This document shows positions 7,619 to 16,250 of a stretch of DNA of 64,000 bases, in pieces. Made by a program: the position numbers and the translations under genes. Origin of the DNA: Methanothermobacter tenebrarum. Lineage in GTDB: Archaea > Methanobacteriota > Methanobacteria > Methanobacteriales > DSM-23052. The stretch is from NCBI RefSeq assembly GCF_023167465.1, contig NZ_AP025698.1:682001-746000 (forward strand), given 5' to 3'. Each line of letters starts with the position of its first letter. Position 1 is the stretch's first letter. The notes beneath the pieces are model-generated. The model had not been told where the DNA came from, searched no databases, and saw nothing but the letters and a program-made list of their open reading frames with translations.

Positions 7619-8644
7619 ATGAGAAAATTATTCGTAACAGACTGTGAGGGTCCAATTTCACTTAACGACAATGCATTCGAACTTGCAAGCCATTTCATAC
7701 CAGATGGTGACAGGTTCTTCGCGGCGGTGAGCAGATACGATGATATACTAGCATATGAGATTAAAAGGCCAGGGTATAATGCTGGTGACACCCTTAAACT
7801 CATCACACCATTCCTAAAAGCCTATAATGTTACTAATGATAAGATAATAGAATTCTCCAGGGAAAATATTAGCCTAGTTCCATGGGCGCGCCAACTACTC
7901 CAAAGAGTCCAAGGGTTCATGCCATCCTACATTATAAGTACAAGTTACAGGCAGTACATTGAAGCCCTCTGCAACCTCATCAACTTCCCATTAGAAAACA
8001 CATATTATACAAGCCTTGACATAGACTCACACGAACTCCCCGAGGACGAACGGGAAAAACTCTTCAAATTCAAAGACATGATAGTAGAGAGTGCTGATTT
8101 CGAGACAATGGATAGAATATTCTTCAAAGAAATACCCCAGATGAGAATAGGCAAACTCCTAGAGGATGTTAAAACAGTAGGGGGAGAAGGTAAACGCCTA
8201 GCCCTCAAAGAAATACTCGAAAAGGAGAAACTCCCCATAAAATCCGCCCTCTATATAGGGGATAGTATAACCGATGTGGAACCCCTCAGATACACAAGGG
8301 GGCGTGGACTGGCAATATCCTTTAACGGAAACCACTATGCCGTGAAAGAAGCTGATATGATCATCATAGCAGAGAACGCCCTCCCAATAGGTTTAATAGC
8401 TGATTTACATTCACGCTTCGGTCGAGACTACATAATAGAATTCGTGAAAGCCTATACAAGGGATCCTGAAAGGGCGCTGGAAAACTTTAGGATAAGCTAT
8501 AATATCCGCGAAGAATTCATGGAAACATTCAAAGGAAAATTCCCAAGAATACTCATACCAGATGATAACATAGAGGAGATAGCAGAGGAGAGCCTCCAAA
8601 TGCGTAAAAGGATCAGGGGAGAAGCCATAGGAGGCCTAGGATAG
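7619..8644 (+). CDS. ehaR: EhaR-like HAD-superfamily protein
   Basis: 341-residue soluble protein with a HAD-like fold. The N-terminal VTDCEGPISL is a variant of motif I (usual DxDxT, here DCEG), and YIGDSITDVEPL near residue 212 is motif III. Such proteins are annotated as subunit R of energy-converting hydrogenase A in Methanobacteriales, where the gene is co-transcribed with eha; the biochemical role is unknown. The altered motif I leaves phosphatase activity uncertain. The stop codon overlaps the GTG start of ftr (TAGTG), so the two are coupled. Confidence 0.7.
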   Translation: MRKLFVTDCEGPISLNDNAFELASHFIPDGDRFFAAVSRYDDILAYEIKRPGYNAGDTLKLITPFLKAYNVTNDKIIEFSRENISLVPWARQLLQRVQGFMPSYIISTSYRQYIEALCNLINFPLENTYYTSLDIDSHELPEDEREKLFKFKDMIVESADFETMDRIFFKEIPQMRIGKLLEDVKTVGGEGKRLALKEILEKEKLPIKSALYIGDSITDVEPLRYTRGRGLAISFNGNHYAVKEADMIIIAENALPIGLIADLHSRFGRDYIIEFVKAYTRDPERALENFRISYNIREEFMETFKGKFPRILIPDDNIEEIAEESLQMRKRIRGEAIGGLG

Positions 8645-9534
8645 TGAAGATCAACGGGACCCTCATAGAGGATACATTCTGCGAAACCTTTAAGGGTAAG
8701 TGTGTAAGGGCCCTGGTAACCGCCCATGACAAAGAAACAGTGAAAAAGGCGGCGTATGATGCCACTTCAACCCCCGCAGCAGTTATAGGGAGACTAGAAA
8801 GCGGCGTTGAATCATTCATTGACAAGAGTATAACACCAGATTCTAGAGATGGTGCCATCCTCCAATTCTATTTTGCCCTTGATAACATGGAAAAATTTGA
8901 GGTGGAACTATCCTATAGGATAAGGCAAGACATCCTAGTGAAGCCCTTCACAAGCCTATTTGATGCAAGCTTAAAACCAGAGGGATACATTGACATGATG
9001 AGATACGTCGGACACTGCGGCGACGGATACGAGTGGATAGAAACCATCCATGGGAGAAAGATGATAATAGTACCCCTAACAGTGCCAGACTTCAAAATAG
9101 AAGCCCAACTAGGATACCAGACAGGTATAATGGGCGCCAACTTCTGGTACATGTGCAAAGATAAAAGATCAGTCCTCGAAGCGGGTAAAAGCGCTATAGA
9201 GGCCATAAACCAGATAGATAAGGTCATAACACCATTCGATATCTGCTCAGCCTCATCAAAACCCGAAACAAATTACCCATGGATAGGCCCCACAACAAAC
9301 CACCCATACTGTCCATCACTAAAAACAAGACTAGGCAAGGAATCTAAAGTCCCAGATGGAGTCAAATACATACCAGAGATAGTAATAAACGGACTCTCCC
9401 ATGAAAAGGTCATGGAAGCCCTCAAGGTTGGAGTAGAAGCCGTATCAAGGTTCGATGGTGTGATAAGGGTTTCAGCCGGCAACTACGAAGGCAAACTAGG
9501 TGATGATAAAATATTCCTCCACGAACTATTCTAG
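8644..9534 (+). CDS. ftr: formylmethanofuran-tetrahydromethanopterin N-formyltransferase
   Basis: Cytoplasmic enzyme of CO2-reducing methanogenesis that passes the formyl group from formylmethanofuran to tetrahydromethanopterin. The protein is 296 residues, the normal Ftr length, and collinear with the family from INGTLIEDTFCETF at the N-terminus through GYQTGIMGANFWYMC to VSAGNYEGKLG near the C-terminus. It starts with GTG and is coupled to ehaR. In M. thermautotrophicus I recall a second ftr at the end of the eha operon, so this is probably that paralogue (FtrII). No second copy is present in this window. Confidence 0.93.
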   Translation: MKINGTLIEDTFCETFKGKCVRALVTAHDKETVKKAAYDATSTPAAVIGRLESGVESFIDKSITPDSRDGAILQFYFALDNMEKFEVELSYRIRQDILVKPFTSLFDASLKPEGYIDMMRYVGHCGDGYEWIETIHGRKMIIVPLTVPDFKIEAQLGYQTGIMGANFWYMCKDKRSVLEAGKSAIEAINQIDKVITPFDICSASSKPETNYPWIGPTTNHPYCPSLKTRLGKESKVPDGVKYIPEIVINGLSHEKVMEALKVGVEAVSRFDGVIRVSAGNYEGKLGDDKIFLHELF

Positions 9535-9556
9535 AAAAATCCATGGAGATCTTAAC

Positions 9557-9907
9557 TCTTTTGCCGGGAAGTCCCCCCATCCAATGGGGGATGAAAGCCC
9601 AAAAAACATTTATAGTGATACATGGGTTGCATGCGATATGCTTTCCAGTATCACTCTGGTCACACCCTTGATATATTAATATGTTGAGGAGCAAGGACAT
9701 GCTCGGCTATACTACAAGAGAATCTTTCAAGGAAAGGTTCAAAGAATTGTGAAAAAAACAAAGAATAAGATTACTCAACACGGGACTGGGACAGCCCCCA
9801 AGCCCACGAGAAACCCCCTACTCAGCATCCCCTGCTTCGGCCGTGGTTGCTGGGCAGGTCTCATCATCGAAACAAGAAACCCCTTGCAACAGCTGGTGGT
9901 AGTTCAC
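9557..9907 (+). mobile_element. decayed IS605-type element (copy A) ending at the pfkB start codon
   Basis: 351 bp after a CTTAAC flank (9551-9556). Left end: CCCCCCATCCAATGGGGG hairpin then ATGAAAGCC and an A-rich stretch. A middle segment GCAAGGACATGCTCGGCT would read A-R-T-C-S-A, like the TnpB zinc-finger start, and is shared with copy B. Right end: CTACTCAGCATCCCC, CTGGGCAGGTCTCATC, CGAAACAAGAAACCCC, then GTAGTTCAC. No intact tnpB remains. The final C is directly followed by the ATG of the sugar kinase gene, so that gene's promoter must lie inside the element. Confidence 0.75.
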
Positions 9908-10813
9908 ATGTTCGACGCGGTAGGTTTCGGAGCCCTTAACATAGACCAACTCTACAATGTTGACAGGATCATAGGCCCGGAAGAAGAAACCATAATCAAA
10001 GGATTTAGAGAAACCTGTGGCGGTTCAGCAGCTAACACGATCATAGGCCTCTCAAGGTTGGGCCTTAAAACTGCATACATTGGCAAAGTGGCCACGGACA
10101 GAGAAGGCATCAAACTTAAAAAAAATCTTGAAAAAGAAAAAGTTAACCTAGAACTTCTCACCACAACAAAAAAGGGTAGAAGTGGTAAAGTAATAGGATT
10201 CGTGGATGAGCATGGACAAAGGGCACTATACCTAGACCCTGGCGTAAATGACACCATAAAAATTGATGAGATAAAAATCAGCCTAGTAGAAAACAGTAGA
10301 CTACTACACTTAACATCATTTGCAGGTGAAGGCCTACATGTCCAGGAAACATTACTAGAGAGATTATCCTCCACGCCACTTATAAGCCTAGACCCAGGGA
10401 ACCTATACGCCAAAAAGGGGATGAAAACTCTCAAAGGGCTTATAGAAGCTGTTAACATCCTCCTATTAAATGAGATGGAGCTTAAGATGATGATAGGCTA
10501 CCGTGGATCCTACAAGGAGGCTGCGAAACTCCTAGCAGATGAAGTTGATGTTATCATAGTAAAAAGGGGCCCCTCGGGTGTTTATGGGATCATGGACGGC
10601 CTAGAAGTGGAAGTACCGGCCCTAGAGGTTGAATGTGTAGATACAACCGGAGCGGGTGACGCATTCAACGCAGGATTCTTATATGCATGGCTCATGGGAT
10701 ACGACCTTAAAAAATCATGCTATTTTGGAAATTATATAGCATCCTATTGTATACAGGGATATGGTGCAACTACCATGCTACCCACACGGGAAGCTACAAG
10801 AATACTAAAATAA
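9908..10813 (+). CDS. PfkB-family sugar/nucleoside kinase
   Basis: 301-residue kinase of the ribokinase fold, predicted to phosphorylate a sugar or nucleoside with ATP. The N-terminal signature region is RETCGGSAANTIIGLSRLG and the C-terminal catalytic motif is DTTGAGDAFNAGF with its conserved Asp base. I chose ATG 9908 because the protein begins there as expected (MFDAVGFGALNID); the 53 codons upstream in the same frame are transposon sequence. There is no ribosome site before the ATG, since the upstream bases are the transposon end. Translation may be leaderless or depend on a start further inside the element. Substrate unknown; it follows the eha-associated ftr gene. Confidence 0.85.
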   Translation: MFDAVGFGALNIDQLYNVDRIIGPEEETIIKGFRETCGGSAANTIIGLSRLGLKTAYIGKVATDREGIKLKKNLEKEKVNLELLTTTKKGRSGKVIGFVDEHGQRALYLDPGVNDTIKIDEIKISLVENSRLLHLTSFAGEGLHVQETLLERLSSTPLISLDPGNLYAKKGMKTLKGLIEAVNILLLNEMELKMMIGYRGSYKEAAKLLADEVDVIIVKRGPSGVYGIMDGLEVEVPALEVECVDTTGAGDAFNAGFLYAWLMGYDLKKSCYFGNYIASYCIQGYGATTMLPTREATRILK

Positions 10814-10826
10814 GCCAGGGTCATCT

Positions 10827-12641
10827 ATGTCTTGTAATAATGGAAAAGACAAAAAAATCATATTCTTGTCCATAGGCCTATTCATCATAGGTCTACAATA
10901 TAATGGGCAGAGCCTACCCGCCTTACTATTATTCACGGCAACTGTCCTTGTATCGGGGCTGGGGACATTCAAAGAGGCCATCCTATCACTCTATCATGGC
11001 AGGTTCACAATAGATCTCCTCATTACACTAGCTGTTATAGGAGCATACTCCCTTGGAGACTATCCAGAGGCGGCCCTTGTAGTTCTACTATATTATATTG
11101 CAGAATACCTAGAAGAGTATGCTACAGGCCAAGCACACGAATCCATAAAGGATCTCATGAAACTCAAACCAGAAATAGCAACGATAAAGGTTGGAAAAAG
11201 AGAGGTTAAAGTGGACGCCAGTAGAGTCCAACCCGGGGAGATAATGATAATCCGCCCAGGGGACATGATACCATTAGATGGGGAGATAATAGAAGGCTCA
11301 AGTTATGTTGACCAGTCAAATATTACAGGAGAATCCAAACCAGTCACTAGGACCGTTGGGGATGAAGTATTCGCCGGTACAATAAACCTTGAAGGCTACC
11401 TTGAAGTCAAGGTTACAAGGAACTCTGAAAGAACAATCATAGCAAGGGTCATAGAACTGATAGAAAAGGCTAGGATGAGAAGATCATCCAAGGAACTTTT
11501 CATGGACAAATTCGCATCATATTACACGCCAACAATTATAATAGCAAGCATGTTAACAGGTATCATCCCAAGCATAATCCTAGGCAACCCAGAAACTTGG
11601 ATATACCGGGCCCTCGTACTAATGGTAATCGCATGCCCCTGCGCCCTGGTAATATCAGTACCAGTTGCGATGATATCAGGGATAACAGCAGCTACAAGGG
11701 AAGGGATACTAATAAAAGGTTCAAGTTACCTTGAAGAGATGTCAAAGATAGAAACTATTGTATTCGACAAGACAGGCACCCTAACAGAAGGCGAATTAAC
11801 AATAAAAGAAATAAAAACATATAATGACACCAACGTATTAAAGGTTGCCGCTTCACTAGAAAAAGGTTTAAAACATCCAATAGCATATGCAATAACCAAC
11901 CTAGCAGGGGAAAAGGGCATAGAACCATTAAAAGTCGAAAACCCAGAATACAAGCCAGGATATGGCATCAAAGGCAAGGTCGGGGGTAAATTATACTTCC
12001 TAGGCCAGGACACCCGACAAGAATCTGAGGATACATCCATCTTCCTAGAAAGTGAGGGGAAGATCATCGGAGAAATAACATTAGAAGATAAAATAAGACC
12101 ATCAGCCCCCACCCTAATAGAAACCCTATCAAAAGAGAACATTAGGACGATGATCTTAACCGGCGATAATCAGAAAGTTGCAGAGAAAATAGCAAAGGAA
12201 CTTAAAATCAACGAATACATTGGGGGACTGCTCCCAGAGGACAAATTCGACCTTATAGAGAGTCTAAGATCCAAAGGGAGGGTTGCCATGGTCGGTGATG
12301 GTATAAACGATGCCCCGGCCCTTGCAGCGGCAGACATTGGGATTGCGATGGGGACCAGAGGCTCTGACATAGCCCTCGACACCGCAGATATAGTTCTCAT
12401 CGATGATAACCTACAAAAGATACACCAAATAATAGAACTTGGAAAAAGGACCATGAAAATAGTACAGGAGAACATAGCTCTCTCAATACTCATTAAAGGG
12501 TCCCTGGCTCTTTTTTCAATCTTTGGACTAGTATCATTATGGATGGCAGTAGGCATCGGTGATATGGGACTCTCACTTGCAGTAATCATCAACGGACTGC
12601 GCAATAACCCAAAAACTTTTATCCCATGGAAAAAAAGATAA
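10827..12641 (+). CDS. P1B-type heavy-metal ATPase, Zn/Cd class
   Basis: 604-residue metal-exporting ATPase in the cytoplasmic membrane. It shows the metal-site CPC motif (IACPCALV), phosphorylation loop DKTGTLTEG, the HP signature (KHPIAYAI), TGE (ITGESKP) and the hinge GDGINDAPALAAADIG. The late membrane helices contain a Lys (LIKGSLAL) and D-x-G (GIGDMGLSL), the P1B-2 pattern for Zn(II)/Cd(II)/Pb(II). It has no N-terminal metal-binding domain, only a short CNN-bearing leader. The gap to pfkB is 13 bp. The metal class is inferred from the residues, not known experimentally. Confidence 0.88.
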   Translation: MSCNNGKDKKIIFLSIGLFIIGLQYNGQSLPALLLFTATVLVSGLGTFKEAILSLYHGRFTIDLLITLAVIGAYSLGDYPEAALVVLLYYIAEYLEEYATGQAHESIKDLMKLKPEIATIKVGKREVKVDASRVQPGEIMIIRPGDMIPLDGEIIEGSSYVDQSNITGESKPVTRTVGDEVFAGTINLEGYLEVKVTRNSERTIIARVIELIEKARMRRSSKELFMDKFASYYTPTIIIASMLTGIIPSIILGNPETWIYRALVLMVIACPCALVISVPVAMISGITAATREGILIKGSSYLEEMSKIETIVFDKTGTLTEGELTIKEIKTYNDTNVLKVAASLEKGLKHPIAYAITNLAGEKGIEPLKVENPEYKPGYGIKGKVGGKLYFLGQDTRQESEDTSIFLESEGKIIGEITLEDKIRPSAPTLIETLSKENIRTMILTGDNQKVAEKIAKELKINEYIGGLLPEDKFDLIESLRSKGRVAMVGDGINDAPALAAADIGIAMGTRGSDIALDTADIVLIDDNLQKIHQIIELGKRTMKIVQENIALSILIKGSLALFSIFGLVSLWMAVGIGDMGLSLAVIINGLRNNPKTFIPWKKR

Positions 12642-12658
12642 TCACATAGGGGGATAAG

Positions 12659-13051
12659 ATGTTAACTGATGAAATGAAAGAAGCCATAGAAAAGAATCTT
12701 GTCTTCGTGGCCACAGCAAGCAGTGACGGCACACCCAATGTCGTGCCCATAGGATTCACAAGGCCAATAGACAATAAAAGGATACTAATAGTAGATGTTT
12801 TCATGAAAAAGACCCTAAACAACCTCGAGGAAAACCCCAGAGTATCACTTATAGTTCAAAACGCCAAAGAACACCCATACCAATTTAAGGGAACAGCAAA
12901 AGTATTCAAATCAGGGAAATTTTTTGAAGAGGCTGTTGAATGGGCCCAGAATGTTATGAGTGAAGTGGAGCCGAAATCAGCCATCCTCGTGACCATAGAA
13001 GAAATATACTCTGTGAAACCCGGCCCAGACGCCGGTAAAAGGATAAAATAG
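12659..13051 (+). CDS. pyridoxamine 5'-phosphate oxidase-like FMN-binding protein
   Basis: 130-residue split-barrel flavin-binding protein. The first half reads as the family core: FVATASSDGTPNVVPIGF, then a strand pair and a KKTLNNLEENPRVSL segment used to bind the FMN phosphate. Archaeal members of this size act as flavin-dependent oxidoreductases of unknown substrate; true pyridoxamine phosphate oxidases are longer. GGGG lies before the ATG. It sits between a metal ATPase and asnB with short gaps, so it may be co-transcribed. Confidence 0.8.
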   Translation: MLTDEMKEAIEKNLVFVATASSDGTPNVVPIGFTRPIDNKRILIVDVFMKKTLNNLEENPRVSLIVQNAKEHPYQFKGTAKVFKSGKFFEEAVEWAQNVMSEVEPKSAILVTIEEIYSVKPGPDAGKRIK

Positions 13052-13082
13052 TAGCTCATTCTCTCTTTTTTTGGGGTTTAGG

Positions 13083-14498
13083 ATGTGTGGGATAGCAGGT
13101 TTCATCGGTGAAGGGGCCCTGCCAAAACTCCTTAAAATGCTAAGGATCCTAGAACATAGGGGCCCAGACGCCACAAGAATATACTACAAAAGATTAAAGG
13201 ACTCCAAGGATGCGGAACATCCCATCCACAAGTTTAAAGGGGATGTGGCTATAGGCCATAAAATTCTCATAACAGATGAAAAAATCCCCCATATCAGAGA
13301 CCAGGCTATAATAGTCTGTGATGGTAAAATATACAATCCCAGAACAGAATCCTCATCCGAGCTCATATTAGATTCCATAAGAGAACATGGAGTAAAGGAA
13401 GCCCCTCAAATCATCATGGACAAGTTTGATGGTGATTATTCATTCGCCTTTTTTGATGGTGAAAATATACTCCTTGCAAGGGATCCGCTAGGCGTTAAAC
13501 CACTCTATTACAAGCTTGGAGATGATTTCATAGCATTCGCATCTGAACGCAAAGCCCTTTGGGGTGTGGGCATAAAGGATCCGATGAGACTAGACCCTGG
13601 AACAATCCTAATAAACAATGATATTATAAGATTAAAAAGACTCCCAGAGAAAATCGAGGCAAAATGGGATTATAACACCGCCAAGGAGAGACTCAAAAAA
13701 GCGCTTGAAAAGGCTGTTAAAGAGAGAACCAGAGACCTTAAAAAGGTTGGCATATTATTCTCTGGTGGAGTTGACAGCACCCTCCTCACCCTACTCGTGG
13801 AAAAATATACCAGACCCATATTATATACCGTTGGCAGCAGAGGATCACAAGATCTCATATTCGCAAAAAAGGCAGCCCAAGAGCTTGGAATAGAACACAG
13901 GATTATAGAAGTCACCCCTGAGATGATCAAAGACGCGCTAAGACCAGTACTGGAGGCTATAGAGGAATTTAATGTTATGAAGATAGGTGTGGCCATGCCA
14001 CTCTATTTCGCATCCAGGGCCGCCCACGCAGATGGACTCCAAGTCATACTCGCAGGTCAAGGAGCTGATGAACTCTTCGGAGGATACCATCGCTACCTCC
14101 GATTATATGAAGAAGGCGAGGATAAACTTGTCGAGGCCTTCAAAGCAGATATACAGGAAATGCACCATGTAAACCTTGAAAGGGATGATGCCACTGCAAT
14201 GGCAACAAGTACAGAACTAAGGGTCCCATTCCTTGACAAGGAAATTATAAACATAGCCTTTAATATACCAATAGAATATAAGATAAAAGGTAGTGATGAC
14301 ACTCTAAGGAAGCACATACTCCGTGACCTTGCATTGGACATGGGAGTGCCAGCTTTCATCGCGAAAAGACCCAAAAAGGCCGCCCAATACGGTTCAGGGA
14401 TAGATAAGATTTTAAGACGGAGCATACTACCAGGTTTTGACCACAGATCTTACATGGAAAATTTGAAGATGGAATTTTATAAGGGGTACCAGGTATGA
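13083..14498 (+). CDS. asnB: glutamine-hydrolysing asparagine synthetase
   Basis: Converts aspartate and glutamine to asparagine using ATP. I chose ATG 13083 because it places Cys2 (MCGIAGF) as the N-terminal nucleophile needed by the glutaminase domain; the four codons upstream are not needed. The glutaminase domain keeps EHRGPDA but is short (~185 residues). The synthetase domain begins near residue 220 with the PP-loop SGGVDST and continues with AGQGADELFGGYHR. At 471 residues it is shorter than bacterial AsnB, as usual for archaea. Its stop overlaps the start of gatC (ATGA). Confidence 0.9.
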   Translation: MCGIAGFIGEGALPKLLKMLRILEHRGPDATRIYYKRLKDSKDAEHPIHKFKGDVAIGHKILITDEKIPHIRDQAIIVCDGKIYNPRTESSSELILDSIREHGVKEAPQIIMDKFDGDYSFAFFDGENILLARDPLGVKPLYYKLGDDFIAFASERKALWGVGIKDPMRLDPGTILINNDIIRLKRLPEKIEAKWDYNTAKERLKKALEKAVKERTRDLKKVGILFSGGVDSTLLTLLVEKYTRPILYTVGSRGSQDLIFAKKAAQELGIEHRIIEVTPEMIKDALRPVLEAIEEFNVMKIGVAMPLYFASRAAHADGLQVILAGQGADELFGGYHRYLRLYEEGEDKLVEAFKADIQEMHHVNLERDDATAMATSTELRVPFLDKEIINIAFNIPIEYKIKGSDDTLRKHILRDLALDMGVPAFIAKRPKKAAQYGSGIDKILRRSILPGFDHRSYMENLKMEFYKGYQV

Positions 14499-14707
14499 TA
14501 GAAAAGGAAGCCGAAAAGATACTAGAAGAGTTTTCCAAGGCCCTTGAAAAGGTGCCTGAACTTGAAGAGACACACTACATCGTAGATAATCTTAACAGGA
14601 CAAGAGCCGACAAGAAACGGAAACATGACCCTAAAAGGATACTGAAGAACGCCCCAGTAGACGAGGAGGGTAACATAATCGTAGAAAGGGGAGAATGGAC
14701 CCAATAG
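14495..14707 (+). CDS. gatC: GatC-like amidotransferase subunit
   Basis: 70-residue protein resembling the small subunit of the Asp-tRNA(Asn)/Glu-tRNA(Gln) amidotransferase in methanogens. It has an N-terminal amphipathic helix (EKEAEKILEEFSKALEKV) and the C-terminal NIIVERGEWTQ seen in GatC of this group. It is shorter than bacterial GatC (~95 residues). The start overlaps the asnB stop by 4 bp, a logical pairing because both genes concern amide nitrogen. gatA and gatB are not in the window. Assignment is by recall of family features. Confidence 0.7.
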   Translation: MIEKEAEKILEEFSKALEKVPELEETHYIVDNLNRTRADKKRKHDPKRILKNAPVDEEGNIIVERGEWTQ

Positions 14708-14718
14708 GGGTGTTAAGG

Positions 14719-15198
14719 TTGCGTATGAGCCTAGTTCTCGAACTACAAGACGTCCCAGGACAGCTAGTGGCCGCCCTTGAACCAATAGCCAGTGTAGGTG
14801 CGAATATCGTCACTATAATACATGAAAGGGATGCGAAAACCGGGGCACTAGTACCAGTACAGATAACCATCGAAGGAGATAAAGAAACACTAGACCTTGC
14901 AATAAAAAAACTGACAGAAAAGGGTATAAGGATAATAGAAAAAGATGGCATCCCACTCAAAGAAAAAGTAAACGCCATCCTAATAGGTAAAATCTCCGAA
15001 GAAGAGCTGAAGAGTATAGTAGATGATATAAACAGACTAAAAGGTGTTAAAGTCGCAGACCTCTCCCTTAAAATGTCAACCACAACATCAACAATCAAGA
15101 TCACAATGGAAGCAGAACACAACAGCCTAAAACTGCTAGAAGATGAAATCCATAAAATCGGTACAAGAGAAGGACTCCTCGTCATCACAGAAACATGA
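14719..15198 (+). CDS. ACT-domain amino-acid-binding regulatory protein
   Basis: About 160 residues with an N-terminal ACT domain (LVLELQDVPGQLVAAL, then ASVGANIVTIIHERD) and a second ACT-like half (NAILIGKISEEEL to the end). ACT domains bind amino acids and control metabolic enzymes. It lies directly before homoserine dehydrogenase, so it probably regulates flux to threonine/methionine; this is inferred from position. The start is uncertain: TTG 14719 has GGGGTG at a good distance, ATG 14725 is two codons later, and an in-frame ATG at 14695 would overlap gatC. Confidence 0.8.
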   Translation: MRMSLVLELQDVPGQLVAALEPIASVGANIVTIIHERDAKTGALVPVQITIEGDKETLDLAIKKLTEKGIRIIEKDGIPLKEKVNAILIGKISEEELKSIVDDINRLKGVKVADLSLKMSTTTSTIKITMEAEHNSLKLLEDEIHKIGTREGLLVITET

Positions 15199-15228
15199 AA
15201 AGAGGGAGAATTCCGGAGGATTTTTCTC

Positions 15229-16245
15229 ATGAAAATTTCCATCATAGGATTTGGTGCTGTTGGCCAAGGAGTTGCAAAGGCTATAAGATCAACCCAAGAA
15301 AGACTAAAGAGAAAATACAATCTCAAAATTGATATAGTGGCCGTCGCAGACTCCAAAGGAGCCGCAGTAAAAGAAGATGGACTAGACCCCCAGAAACTCC
15401 TAGAAGTCAAATCAGAAAAGGGGACAGTAGCATACTACCCAGATCATGGACATGAGAACATGGACGGCCTCCAAGTACTTGAAGAGGTGGAATACGACTG
15501 CCTCGTGGAGGTCACCCCCACAAATATCATAACAGGAGAACCCGGCAAATCCCTCATAACAAAGGCCATGAAAGATGGAAAGGAAGTTGTAACATCCAAC
15601 AAAGGCCACTTATCACTATTCTACAAAGAACTGATTAACCTGGCCAAAAAACACAATGTAAATTTTAAATTCGAAGCCTCAGTTGGAGGGGCCATGCCCA
15701 TAATAAACTTTGCACAGGAGACACTACCATCCTCCAAGATAGAATCCATAATAGGGATACTTAATGGTACAACCAACTTCATCCTATCAAGGATGACAGC
15801 AGAGGGCTCATCATACGAACAAACACTAAAAGAGGCCCAGGAGCTTGGAATAGCAGAGACAGACCCTACACAGGACGTTGAAGGGTTAGACGCGGCATGC
15901 AAGTCGGTAATATTAGCGAATGCCGTGCTTGGGCGAGAATGCACCCTAGATGATGTTGAGGTTACAGGGATCACAAGGATAACACCAGAAGCCATAGAAC
16001 TTGCAAAAGAAGACGGATACCATATAAAACTCATAGCAGAAATATCACATGACATACTAAGGGTAGGCCCAAGACTCGTGAAGGAAACATCACCATATGC
16101 TGTTGATGGCACTCTTAACATGGCAACACTCCGCACAGACCTAGCCGGGGAAATAACAGTCATAGGCAAAGGCGCAGGCTCAATCGAAACAGCATCAGCA
16201 ATACTCACAGACATAATAAATATATGGAAATCCAAACAATCCTAG
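15229..16245 (+). CDS. hom: homoserine dehydrogenase
   Basis: Reduces aspartate semialdehyde to homoserine with NAD(P)H, in the threonine and methionine pathway. The 338-residue protein has the nucleotide-binding GFGAVGQGVAKA (about residues 6-17), the EVVTSNKGHL segment with the catalytic Lys and the signature EASVGGAMPII. It lacks the C-terminal ACT domain of longer bacterial enzymes; the ACT protein encoded just upstream may replace it. A GGAGGAT ribosome site lies before the ATG. Confidence 0.92.
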   Translation: MKISIIGFGAVGQGVAKAIRSTQERLKRKYNLKIDIVAVADSKGAAVKEDGLDPQKLLEVKSEKGTVAYYPDHGHENMDGLQVLEEVEYDCLVEVTPTNIITGEPGKSLITKAMKDGKEVVTSNKGHLSLFYKELINLAKKHNVNFKFEASVGGAMPIINFAQETLPSSKIESIIGILNGTTNFILSRMTAEGSSYEQTLKEAQELGIAETDPTQDVEGLDAACKSVILANAVLGRECTLDDVEVTGITRITPEAIELAKEDGYHIKLIAEISHDILRVGPRLVKETSPYAVDGTLNMATLRTDLAGEITVIGKGAGSIETASAILTDIINIWKSKQS

Positions 16246-16250
16246 AAAAT

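Noticed and set aside
9600..9680. Possible IS200 tnpA start (M-R-Y-D-F-W like) in copies A and B
   Set aside because: Only ~15 codons are shared and the HUH and catalytic Tyr motifs are not seen.
9749..9907. N-terminal extension of the PfkB kinase frame
   Set aside because: This stretch is the transposon's right-end sequence, shared with copy B, and is unlike any kinase N-terminus.
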